6,655 bases of DNA, taken from Acidobacteriota bacterium (GTDB lineage Bacteria; Acidobacteriota; Terriglobia; Terriglobales; Acidobacteriaceae). The number at the start of each line of letters is the position of its first letter. The stretch's first letter is position 1. Position numbers and translations under genes: made by a program. The stretch lies in assembly GCA_021798655.1 (NCBI GenBank), contig JAJZFE010000457.1:1-6655 (forward strand). The letters run 5' to 3'. Under the pieces are notes generated by a model that saw only the letters and a list, made by a program, of their open reading frames with translations, made no database searches and was not told the DNA's origin. Of this stretch, positions 1-5,012 are shown piece by piece.

Positions 1-725
1 ATACGAGCTGGTCGGCGCGCTACGTGCTGGGCCTGATGCCAACGGTGGCCAACGGGATCGACCTGCAGTGGAACCTGCACCGCGCGAGCGGGCAGAACGG
101 CGAGTTCGAGTACCGCGGAAGGCTGCTGCCGCGGCTCTCGGCGGAGCGCAAGGGCGTGGTTCGTGCGCTGACGTACTCGAACCACGCGAACATGGGCGAC
201 TATCGCGTGCAGAATGCGCTGGCGCTGGCGGCGCGCGCGCAGGGCGATCCGACGGCGGTACCGGTGATCACGGCGCATCCGCTGCAGTCGACCGTGAAGT
301 ATGGCTTTGGCCTGAACTTCGAGCAGGAGATGACGCAGGATGTTCGCGTCTTCGGCCGCTTTGGCTGGAACGAAGGCCAGCACGAGAGCTTTGCGTATAC
401 CGAGGTCGACCAGACGTTCGAGTTTGGCGGCGATGTGGCCGGCTCGCGCTGGGACCGGGCCAACGACAAGGTGGGGATCGTCGGGATTACCAATGCGATC
501 AAACGCGATCACCAGCAGTACCTGGCGCTGGGCGGGCTGGGGTTTCTGCTGGGTGATGGCGCGCTCAGCTATGCGCGCGAAGACATCCTGGAGAGCTACT
601 ACACCGCGCACAACTGGCGCGGGCTGTACAGCGCGTTCGACCTGCAGCTGATCGCGCATCCGGGCTACAACCAGGCGCGCGGGCCGGTGGCGGTGTTCAG
701 CGTGCGGACGCATGTGGACTTCTAG
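1..725 (+). CDS. OprB-family carbohydrate-selective porin, C-terminal part (5' truncated by window edge)
   Basis: About 240 residues of an outer-membrane beta-barrel, open at the left edge (reading frame begins at base 3), so the true start and signal peptide lie outside. The visible part has alternating aromatic/hydrophobic strand pattern, repeated loop-turn segments rich in Gly, Asn and Asp, and an ending typical of OprB-like porins: a YYTAHNWRGLYSAFDLQLI strand, then HPGYNQARGPVAVFSVRTH, closing with a terminal Phe, the usual signal for outer-membrane insertion by the Bam machinery. OprB-family porins let sugars diffuse across the outer membrane. Substrate cannot be read from this fragment. 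No partner transport gene follows; the next gene is about 500 bp away on the other strand. Another carbohydrate-porin-like barrel subfamily is possible, but the C-terminal signature makes OprB the best match from memory of the family. Confidence 0.85.
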   Translation, partial: TSWSARYVLGLMPTVANGIDLQWNLHRASGQNGEFEYRGRLLPRLSAERKGVVRALTYSNHANMGDYRVQNALALAARAQGDPTAVPVITAHPLQSTVKYGFGLNFEQEMTQDVRVFGRFGWNEGQHESFAYTEVDQTFEFGGDVAGSRWDRANDKVGIVGITNAIKRDHQQYLALGGLGFLLGDGALSYAREDILESYYTAHNWRGLYSAFDLQLIAHPGYNQARGPVAVFSVRTHVDF

Positions 726-782
726 CGCGGCGGCGACGCCTGCGCTTGAAGGAGCCCCCCTCCCCCCCTCTGTTTTTGCTTG

Positions 783-840
783 ATCTCTGGAATCAATAGC
801 TTACGGCCTGTTGTGGCTGCAAAATATTGATTGCAGAGAT
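783..840. repeat. Inverted repeat, 16-bp arms, 26-nt loop
   Basis: Left arm 783-798 (atctctggaatcaata) pairs with right arm 825-840 (tattgattgcagagat) at 15 of 16 positions; the single mismatch is 790/833, and 782/841 could add a G-U pair. The arms are AT-rich, unlike the GC-rich terminators elsewhere in the window, and only a short T run (840-843) follows. It lies 57 nt after the porin stop, so it could act in 3'-end formation. The large loop and overlap with the tandem repeat at 813 fit a mobile or dispersed palindromic element equally well. The pairing is directly visible; its function is unknown. Confidence 0.65.
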
Positions 841-950
841 TTTACGGGCATAATATTCAAAACATTGAGGTTAGGGGCGAAGTGGCTGCAAGTTACTCAT
901 TCCACGAAGGATATACGTAAAATATTCACAACATTTGGGTTAGAGCGCCT
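813..950. repeat. Two-copy diverged tandem repeat, 69-bp period
   Basis: Unit A begins at 813 and unit B at 882, both with gtggctgcaa. With a constant 69-bp offset and no gaps, 44 of 64 positions agree over 813-876 versus 882-945. Conservation is concentrated at the ends: the first 10 bases are identical, and 850-876 agrees with 919-945 at 22 of 27 positions (core aatattcaaaacatt / aatattcacaacattt, then ggttag). The middle is largely diverged. The period is a multiple of three, but the only spanning frame has a weak TTG start, no ribosome binding site and ends at 999, so I do not call it coding. Confidence 0.6.
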
Positions 951-957
951 TTTTGAG

Positions 958-1009
958 AATCCTCGGGACTTCAGGCAGCGCAATGCTGACTCAGGGTAAT
1001 CTGAGGATT
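958..1009. repeat. Interrupted dyad with inner stem
   Basis: AATCCTC (958-964) is exactly complementary in reverse to GAGGATT (1003-1009). Inside lie CAGC (976-979) / GCTG (985-988) with a 5-nt loop. An alternative CTCAG (990-994) / CTGAG (1001-1005) stem with a 6-nt loop would compete with the outer pair. The stems are short, so this could be chance, but it continues the cluster of dyads begun at 783. Confidence 0.35.
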
Positions 1010-1032
1010 TTGCGGATGCCGCGGTTGGGGTA

Positions 1033-1059
1033 TCCGTTGCCGGTTGGTCCGTTGCCGGT
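1033..1059. repeat. 15-bp-spaced direct repeat
   Basis: tccgttgccggt occurs at 1033-1044 and again at 1048-1059, 12 identical bases with a 15-bp period. It sits just downstream of the DUF3592 gene as read on the minus strand. No function can be assigned. Confidence 0.6.
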
Positions 1060-1162
1060 CGCCCGTTTTGCCCCCTACTTTTATTGTAATGAGTCGGAGG
1101 GGGTGAATGTGTTTTTCGTTTTGGCTTGGTAAAGCGTTCTGGGGGAATGGGTTACGCGTTTT

Positions 1163-1190
1163 GGGTGGTGGGTTGGGGGTTGACAAGGGG
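1163..1190 (+). other. Potential G-quadruplex motif
   Basis: Four G runs lie on the plus strand: 1163-1165, 1170-1172, 1175-1179 and 1187-1190, separated by loops of 4, 2 and 7 nt. This meets the usual G3+N1-7 rule. It lies in the G/T-rich, C-poor stretch about 30 bp past the DUF3592 stop, on the template strand for that gene, so any effect on its transcript would be through DNA rather than its own RNA. Folding in vivo is not shown. Confidence 0.45.
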
Positions 1191-1219
1191 AGTTTGGCGG
1201 GTTTTTCGGGAAAGATTCT

Positions 1220-1696
1220 TCAAGCAGCCTCTGGTACGGCGCGCTTGCTGCGCCAGCGGACGAAGAGGCCGAGGTCCAGGAGCGCGGCGCCGAGGACTCC
1301 GAAGGCGATGGCCCAGGGGTAGAGGCGGGTGAGGGTGGCGACGCGGGCGGCGGCCGGGTTGGACGACGGATAGAGGACCGGGACGAGCGCGCCGGTGGCG
1401 AAGGTGGGGTCGTCCGCGTCGGTGCTTTGGATCGGGTCGGCGAAGAGGATGTTCTGGCCGGAGGGCAGGCGGAAGCGGAGGCGGGTGGTGTAGAGCACGG
1501 TGCCGTCGGGGGCCTGGACGGCGGTGTTCTGCGCGGCGACGGCGGTGGCGCGAGCGAGCCCGCGGGTGCCGAGCCAGGAGTGCAGCGCGAAGAGCGCGGC
1601 GATGGTCAGCAGGACGAGACCGAGGCGGGGAAAGACGTTGGCCGCGAGCGCAAGCAGTTGGTTCCAGCGGAGGTTCAGGGTAGCGAGAGAGGACAT
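1220..1696 (-). CDS. DUF3592 domain membrane protein
   Basis: A 158-residue protein of unknown function. It has a short cytoplasmic N-terminus, a first membrane segment at about residues 21-40, an extracytoplasmic domain at about 45-125, a second membrane segment at about 127-147 and a basic tail (RWRSKR). The middle domain has the DUF3592 pattern: a tyrosine-rich first strand (VLYTTRLRFRLPSG), then DPIQSTD, then the signature GALVPVLYPSSNPAAARV at 102-119. The domain is widespread in bacteria without an assigned role. The ATG at 1696 is chosen because the DUF3592 homology and first membrane segment follow directly. There is no Shine-Dalgarno, but a TACAGT hexamer (1712-1707) lies 10 nt upstream, suggesting a near-leaderless mRNA. 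It is divergent from the PepSY-type gene, with 59 bp between starts. Confidence 0.8.
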   Translation of the reverse strand: MSSLATLNLRWNQLLALAANVFPRLGLVLLTIAALFALHSWLGTRGLARATAVAAQNTAVQAPDGTVLYTTRLRFRLPSGQNILFADPIQSTDADDPTFATGALVPVLYPSSNPAAARVATLTRLYPWAIAFGVLGAALLDLGLFVRWRSKRAVPEAA

Positions 1697-1706
1697 GCTG
1701 ATTCTG

Positions 1707-1746
1707 ACTGTAACGGAATGCGGGAGGCGTTGGCATTCGGTACACT
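1707..1746. promoter_or_regulatory. Divergent near-leaderless promoter pair (-10 elements)
   Basis: In the 59-bp gap between the two divergent starts, TACACT (1741-1746, plus strand) ends 9 nt before the ATG at 1756. TACAGT (read 1712 to 1707, minus strand) ends 10 nt before the ATG at 1696. Each matches 4 of 6 bases of TATAAT, including the key T, A and final T. No convincing -35 hexamer is visible at 16-18 bp for either. With a start site 6-8 nt after the -10 element, the leaders would be only a few bases, and neither gene has a Shine-Dalgarno site. Confidence 0.4.
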
Positions 1747-1755
1747 GTTGCGACG

Positions 1756-2244
1756 ATGAGCCAATCCAATGCCTTGCTGAAGACGCTGCGCCAGCTGCAC
1801 CTGTATGTGGGCCTGTTTATCTCGCCTGCGCTTTTGTTCTTCGCTCTGACGGGCGCACTGCAGACGTTCAGCCTGCACGAGACGGTGCGCGGCAGCGACT
1901 ACAAGCCGGCGCGATGGATACAGACGCTGGCCCAGCTGCACAAGAAGCAGACAACGACGGTGCCGCAGCGCAAGCCGCTGCCGAATCCTGCCGAGGCGCA
2001 GACGGAGAAGCCGAAGGCAGACGCCCCGGTGCCGATGGCAGGAGAGGCGAGCAGGCAGCCGGCGGTATCGCTGCGGATGCAGCACCTGCCGATGAAGCTG
2101 TTCTTCCTGCTGGTGTCGGTGGGGCTGTTTGTGTCGACGCTGACGGGGATCTACATGGCGTACCGGTATGCGCGGGGCAAGGGGATGGTGACGGCGCTGC
2201 TGGTGGCGGGTGTGGTGGTGCCGCTGCTGCTGCTGCTGATTTAG
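1756..2244 (+). CDS. Small PepSY-associated transmembrane protein
   Basis: A 162-residue inner-membrane protein. Residues 11-33 carry the PepSY-TM opening pattern (LRQLHLYVGLFISPALLFF followed by ALTG), forming a first membrane segment at about 16-38. A hydrophilic linker rich in Lys, Pro, Gln and Ala follows (about 45-108), then a second segment at about 113-136 (LFFLLVSVGLFVSTLTGIYM) and a third at about 143-162 ending in five leucines and Ile. Larger family members with PepSY domains are often linked to iron uptake or reductase-like functions. Here the linker shows no recognisable PepSY fold, so this is a minimal version and its role is unknown. Histidines H15 and H110 near the membrane edges could be functional. 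The start is set by the family motif and the closely spaced -10 hexamer at 1741. A terminator hairpin follows. Confidence 0.75.
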   Translation: MSQSNALLKTLRQLHLYVGLFISPALLFFALTGALQTFSLHETVRGSDYKPARWIQTLAQLHKKQTTTVPQRKPLPNPAEAQTEKPKADAPVPMAGEASRQPAVSLRMQHLPMKLFFLLVSVGLFVSTLTGIYMAYRYARGKGMVTALLVAGVVVPLLLLLI

Positions 2245-2253
2245 ACAGGAGAG

Positions 2254-2290
2254 CGGCTGCGGGAGGAGAATAGCAGCCGTAGTTATTTTT
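2254..2290 (+). terminator. Intrinsic terminator after the PepSY-type gene
   Basis: CGGCTGC (2254-2260) pairs perfectly with GCAGCCG (2273-2279) around a 12-nt purine-rich loop, followed by a T-rich tract ending in five T (2286-2290). It starts 10 nt after the stop codon. The stem-to-T distance is a few bases longer than ideal, so termination may be incomplete and allow some read-through into the VOC gene. Confidence 0.6.
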
Positions 2291-2309
2291 CTGCCGGAGA
2301 ATATTGTTC

Positions 2310-3155
2310 ATGTTGAATCGCGACGGTGTACGGGCTTCCCTGCTGGGTCTGGTGATGGTGTCGATGACGGGGGCGGGGGCGCAGCAGGTTGCGGCGGGGG
2401 TTACGCCTTCGGCTGACCTGGCGGGGATGGCGCATGTGGCGATTCGGGTGCACGATCTGGACGCGTCGGTGGGGTTCTACGAGAAGCTGGGGTTTGTGCG
2501 GGCGTTTGCGCTGTCGAAGGACGGCAAGGTGTACGAGGCGTTCATCAAGATCAACGACCAGCAGTACATCGAGCTGTATCCGGTGGACGAGAAGAATGCG
2601 ACGGCGGAGTTTCTGCATGTGTGCTTCTATGGCGACGACCTGCAGGCGGTGCACGACTATTACGTGCAGCACGGGCTGACGCCGAACGCGGTGCGGACGG
2701 CGGGAGCGGGCAATCTGCTGTTCACGATGCCGGGACCGCAGACGCCGACGGGCGCGCAGAATATGGAGTATACGCAGTACATGCCGGGGTCGCGGCATAC
2801 GAAGGCCGTGGGGCAGTTCCTGGGGCCGGACCGGATCTCGACGCACCTGGTGGAGGTGGCGATGTCGTTCGATGACCCGGCGGCGGCGACGACGTTTTAC
2901 AGGGAGAAGGTCGGGTTTGCGGCTGGGCCGGGGGGAGTGATGACGATCCCGGGCAAGGCGAGCGAGGCGATTCGCGTGGTGCCGTCGAGCAGGCTGGGGC
3001 TGCGGACGGTGATGACGTTTGCGGCCGAACACTCTGCGGCCGCGACGCTGAAGACGCGCGGCCTGGCGTTCAGGAAGGGGTCAGAGTTTGCAGGCGGGCA
3101 CTCGGTGACGCTGGCCGATCCGGACGGGAACGAAGTGGTACTGCGAATGCAGTAG
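2310..3155 (+). CDS. Exported VOC-superfamily (glyoxalase/dioxygenase fold) protein
   Basis: A 281-residue protein. Residues 1-24 look like a signal peptide: a basic start, the hydrophobic stretch ASLLGLVMVSMT, and an A-x-A site (AGA) before QQ. It is therefore probably periplasmic or secreted. Four VOC-type modules can be followed: about 41-91 (AHVAIRVHDLDASVGFYEKLGF, ending YIELYP), 100-158 (FLHVCFYGDDLQAVHDYYVQHG, ending NMEYTQY), 177-225 (THLVEVAMSFDDPAAATTFYRE) and 231-281 (ending DPDGNEVVLRMQ). The first pair offers the classic metal set H42, E88, H103 and E153. In the second pair H179 and E275 remain, but the other positions are less clear. Family members include lyases, dioxygenases and resistance proteins, so the reaction cannot be named. 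Start: ATG 2310 has GGAGA at 2296-2300, 9 nt upstream; a TTG at 2304 would be too close to it. Confidence 0.85.
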   Translation: MLNRDGVRASLLGLVMVSMTGAGAQQVAAGVTPSADLAGMAHVAIRVHDLDASVGFYEKLGFVRAFALSKDGKVYEAFIKINDQQYIELYPVDEKNATAEFLHVCFYGDDLQAVHDYYVQHGLTPNAVRTAGAGNLLFTMPGPQTPTGAQNMEYTQYMPGSRHTKAVGQFLGPDRISTHLVEVAMSFDDPAAATTFYREKVGFAAGPGGVMTIPGKASEAIRVVPSSRLGLRTVMTFAAEHSAAATLKTRGLAFRKGSEFAGGHSVTLADPDGNEVVLRMQ

Positions 3156-3189
3156 TCACTGACGGGTAAAAAGAATTCGTAGCAAATGA

Positions 3190-3217
3190 AGACGGCTGCC
3201 GGGGAGGGCAGCCGTCT
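3190..3217. terminator. Strong hairpin, likely bidirectional terminator between convergent genes
   Basis: AGACGGCTGCC (3190-3200) pairs perfectly with GGCAGCCGTCT (3207-3217), an 11-bp stem with a 6-nt loop. It lies 34 bp past the VOC stop and 18 bp past the stop of the minus-strand Gly-rich gene. The downstream tract is only moderately T-rich on either strand (plus: gtgtgttgt; minus: tcatttgct), so it is a weak U-tract terminator with a very stable stem. Position between two convergent genes supports shared 3'-end formation. Confidence 0.65.
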
Positions 3218-3235
3218 GTGTGTTGTGGAGCGGGT

Positions 3236-3802
3236 TTAGCGATGTCCGCCACCGCCGTGGCCACCGCCACCGCCGTGGAATCCGCCGCCACCACCGCCGT
3301 GGAATCCGCCGCCACCACCGCCGTGGAATCCGCCACCGCCGCCGCCGTGGAAGCCGCCACCACCGCCGTGGAATCCACCACCGCCGCCGTGGAAGCCGCC
3401 GCCGCCGCCGTGGAAGCCGCCGCCGTGATCACCGCCCCAGCCGCCGTGCCCCCAGCCGCCATGGTCGCCGCCCCAGCCGCCGCGACCCCAGCCGCCGCGA
3501 TCGCCGCCCCAACCGCCACCGCCCCAGCCGCCGCGGTCGCCGTCACCATCGCCCCAGCCGCGACCGTACCAGGGGCCTGCGCCGAGGAAGACGCCGCCGT
3601 TGAACCACTGCGAGCCGTAGTAGCCGTAGGGAGCGCAGCTGTAGGGAGCGTAGCCATAGTAGCCGTACTGGCAGACCGGCGCAGCGTACGGATAGCCGCC
3701 GCCGATGCCGATGCCGAAAGAGATCTGCGCGTGCGCGGCGGGCGCCGGCGTCAGGATGAATCCGAAGAGTGCGATGAGTGCGAGATATTTGAGACTACGC
3801 AT
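3236..3802 (-). CDS. Exported Tyr/Gly-rich and Gly/His repeat protein
   Basis: A 188-residue protein of unknown function. Residues 1-25 are a clear signal peptide (MRSLKYLALIALFGFILTPA, then PAAHA before Q26). Residues about 28-82 form a Tyr/Gly/Pro region with two cysteines (C44, C56) and the block CAPYGYYGSQWFNGGVFLG leading to AGPWYG, which resembles short exported proteins I recall from Acidobacteriota and some Proteobacteria. Residues 83-128 are GGWGGDR/GGWGGDH-type repeats. Residues 130-188 hold seven FHGGGGG(G) units and end GHGGGGHR. The His/Gly content suggests metal binding or a surface/matrix role, but that is inference. The start at 3802 is chosen over further upstream ATGs because GGAG (3813-3810) lies 7 nt before it and the signal peptide begins there. 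It is convergent with the VOC gene. Confidence 0.75.
   Translation of the reverse strand: MRSLKYLALIALFGFILTPAPAAHAQISFGIGIGGGYPYAAPVCQYGYYGYAPYSCAPYGYYGSQWFNGGVFLGAGPWYGRGWGDGDGDRGGWGGGGWGGDRGGWGRGGWGGDHGGWGHGGWGGDHGGGFHGGGGGFHGGGGGFHGGGGGFHGGGGGGFHGGGGGGFHGGGGGGFHGGGGGHGGGGHR
3278..3415 (-). repeat. In-frame tandem repeats of 21 and 24 bp encoding FHGGGGG(G)
   Basis: Reading the minus strand, three 21-bp units (Phe at residues 130, 137, 144) are followed by three 24-bp units (Phe at 151, 159, 167), each coding Phe-His plus five or six Gly. A last partial unit starts at residue 175. On the plus strand the core is ccgccgtggaatccgcc and variants. The switch from 21 to 24 bp after three copies points to copy-number change by slippage or unequal recombination. 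All changes are multiples of three, so the frame is kept. Confidence 0.8.
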
Positions 3803-4034
3803 GGTGGTGCTCCTTGCCGATCCTGCTCGAATACTACCTGAGTGTATTCGATGCGGGTCGAAGGAAACCGGGCGCTTGCTCAGCGTGGTGCGTCCGTTCC
3901 TGATGAGTACGAACACGAGGGTATTGGAAATGTTGCACGATGGTCGAGCGCGGCGGAGCGATGCGGGTGACGATAAACGCTCTTGTTTTACAGGGTGTTG
4001 AGGCAACCTTCGCGGGCCGCGTCCTGCTGCGACC

Positions 4035-4040
4035 TATACT
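4035..4040 (+). promoter_or_regulatory. -10 element of the prepilin peptidase gene
   Basis: TATACT, 5 of 6 matches to TATAAT, ends 9 nt before the ATG at 4050. No good -35 hexamer is visible at 16-18 bp upstream. A start site at the usual distance would fall near 4046-4048, making the mRNA almost leaderless. A GAGGAG sequence (4042-4047) lies between but is only 2 nt from the ATG, too close to work as a Shine-Dalgarno. Confidence 0.45.
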
Positions 4041-4049
4041 TGAGGAGTG

Positions 4050-4943
4050 ATGAGCGTGGCGATGTTGGTGTGGATAGCGGCGATGGTGGTGGGGCTGATC
4101 TTCGGCAGCTTTCTGAATGTCTGCATTGCGCGGCTGCCGGAGCATGAGAGCCTATGGTCGCCGCGGTCGCACTGCCGGAGTTGTGGGGCGACGATTGCGT
4201 GGTACGACAATGTGCCGGTGCTGAGCTGGGTGTTGCTGCGCGCGAAGTGTCGCGGATGTGGGGCGCGGATCTCGTGGCAGTATCCGGCGGTAGAGTTGGC
4301 GGTGGGCGTGTGGTTTGTGGTGGCGGCGCGGGTGAGCGGAACTGCGGCTGCGAGCCTGGTCGCTGCGGTGGCGATGGCGGTGCTGGGGTTTCTGCTGATC
4401 GGGTTGATGGTGATGGACTGGCAGACGCAGCGACTGCCGAATGCGTTCACGGTGACGGGGATTGTGATTGGGTTTCTGCTGGCGTGTGTGCGGGTGGCGT
4501 TGCTGGGGCCGCACGAGGATGAGGTGCTGCTGCATGGGCCGAATCCGCTGAGCAGTCCGGGGAATGTGGTGGATGCGGGCAACGTGATCCTGACCGGGCC
4601 GGAGCATGTGGTGCTGAGCTGGATGGCCGCGGTGGTGGGCGCGGGGTGCCTGCTGCTGGCGATTCGCTGGGTGTACGGGAAGCTGCGCGGACGCGAGGGC
4701 CTGGGGCTGGGCGATGCGAAGCTGCTGGCGATGGTCGCGGCGTTCCTGGGATTCTGGCCGGCGATGCTGGCGCTGTTTGTGGGCGTGGTGCTGTGCTCGG
4801 GCTATGCGCTGGTGATGATGGCGCGAGGCAGGGCGGGAGCGATGACGCGGCTGCCGCTGGGGAGCTTTCTCTGCGTGGGCGGGATGGTGTCGGCGCTGGT
4901 GGGGACGCAGGTGATTGCGTGGTACAGCTCGCTGCTGCGGTAG
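4050..4943 (+). CDS. pilD: Type IV prepilin peptidase / N-methyltransferase (PilD/GspO family, A24)
   Basis: A 297-residue polytopic inner-membrane aspartic protease that cleaves the leader of type IV pilins and type II secretion pseudopilins and methylates the new N-terminus. Residues 15-30 carry GLIFGSFLNVCIARLP of the N-terminal methylase domain. The two CxxC pairs that bind zinc are present: C42/C45 and C67/C70. The catalytic aspartates are D123 in VMDWQTQRLPN and D222 in GLGLGDAKLLA (the GxGD motif). Hydrophobic segments fit the family's multi-helix layout. A roughly 35-residue polar stretch (about 153-187), holding several His, Glu and Asp, lies between the two catalytic motifs and looks longer than in PilD of Proteobacteria (from memory). 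A GTG at 4047 directly precedes the ATG and would add one residue. No pilus genes adjoin it here, so it probably serves substrates encoded elsewhere. Confidence 0.93.
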   Translation: MSVAMLVWIAAMVVGLIFGSFLNVCIARLPEHESLWSPRSHCRSCGATIAWYDNVPVLSWVLLRAKCRGCGARISWQYPAVELAVGVWFVVAARVSGTAAASLVAAVAMAVLGFLLIGLMVMDWQTQRLPNAFTVTGIVIGFLLACVRVALLGPHEDEVLLHGPNPLSSPGNVVDAGNVILTGPEHVVLSWMAAVVGAGCLLLAIRWVYGKLRGREGLGLGDAKLLAMVAAFLGFWPAMLALFVGVVLCSGYALVMMARGRAGAMTRLPLGSFLCVGGMVSALVGTQVIAWYSSLLR

Positions 4944-4971
4944 GTATGTTGAAGCCATGCACAGGGTTCCC

Positions 4972-5001
4972 TTGCCCGGTTGACCGTGGCGCTCCTATAC
5001 T
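4972..5001 (+). promoter_or_regulatory. Promoter of the nuo operon
   Basis: TTGCCC (4972-4977) and TATACT (4996-5001) are separated by 18 bp and match the sigma-70 consensus at 4 and 5 of 6 positions. The -10 element ends 11 nt before the nuoA ATG at 5013, so the transcript would have only a few leader bases. This is the best-formed promoter in the window. It lies in the 69-bp gap after the prepilin peptidase stop, so nuo is probably transcribed independently of that gene. Confidence 0.55.
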
Positions 5002-5012
5002 CAAGACTGGTC

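Larger units (their letters stand above)
726..1219. other. Gene-poor spacer with several repeats and dyads
   Basis: Nearly 500 bp between the porin stop and the stop of the minus-strand DUF3592 gene. Short reading frames here lack ribosome binding sites and recognisable proteins. Base composition differs from the coding parts: 780-960 is AT-rich, while about 1090-1212 is G/T-rich and very poor in C on the plus strand. It contains an inverted repeat (783-840), a 69-bp tandem duplication (813-950), a dyad (958-1009), a 15-bp-period direct repeat (1033-1059) and a G-quadruplex motif (1163-1190), listed separately. The density of structure suggests an intergenic repeat cluster or a relic rather than plain spacer (inference). 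Confidence 0.6.

Noticed and set aside
783..950. CRISPR-like array
   Set aside because: Only two diverged units, no identical repeats separated by unique spacers, and no cas genes nearby.
811..999. 62-codon frame in which the 69-bp repeat becomes a 23-residue repeat (WLQ... twice)
   Set aside because: It has a TTG start with no ribosome binding site, and only 7 of 23 residues are identical between units. The DNA matches better than the protein, so the repeat is not acting as coding sequence.
983..1132. 49-codon plus-strand frame starting at ATG 983 with a PLPVGPLPV repeat
   Set aside because: It has no ribosome binding site, lies in the repeat-rich spacer, and its repeat is the 15-bp DNA repeat. 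I do not recognise the product.
971..1186. Minus-strand 71-codon frame downstream of DUF3592
   Set aside because: TTG start, low-complexity Pro/Asn/Arg composition and no homology that I recognise.
1152..1769. 205-codon minus-strand frame overlapping DUF3592
   Set aside because: An Arg/His/Pro-rich out-of-frame shadow typical of GC-rich coding DNA; the DUF3592 frame has membrane segments and the family signature.
3218..3841. Long plus-strand reading frame coding Ala/Val/Glu repeats opposite the Gly-rich gene
   Set aside because: It is the antisense shadow of the FHGGGGG repeats. The minus strand has a real signal peptide, a Shine-Dalgarno and a recognisable Tyr/Gly head, and the plus strand has none of these.
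3803..4034. Possible small gene in the gap before the prepilin peptidase
   Set aside because: Frames here are extensions or shadows of neighbouring genes, without ribosome binding sites. I see only a weak GAGCG/CGCTC dyad (3956-3982), which could be chance.
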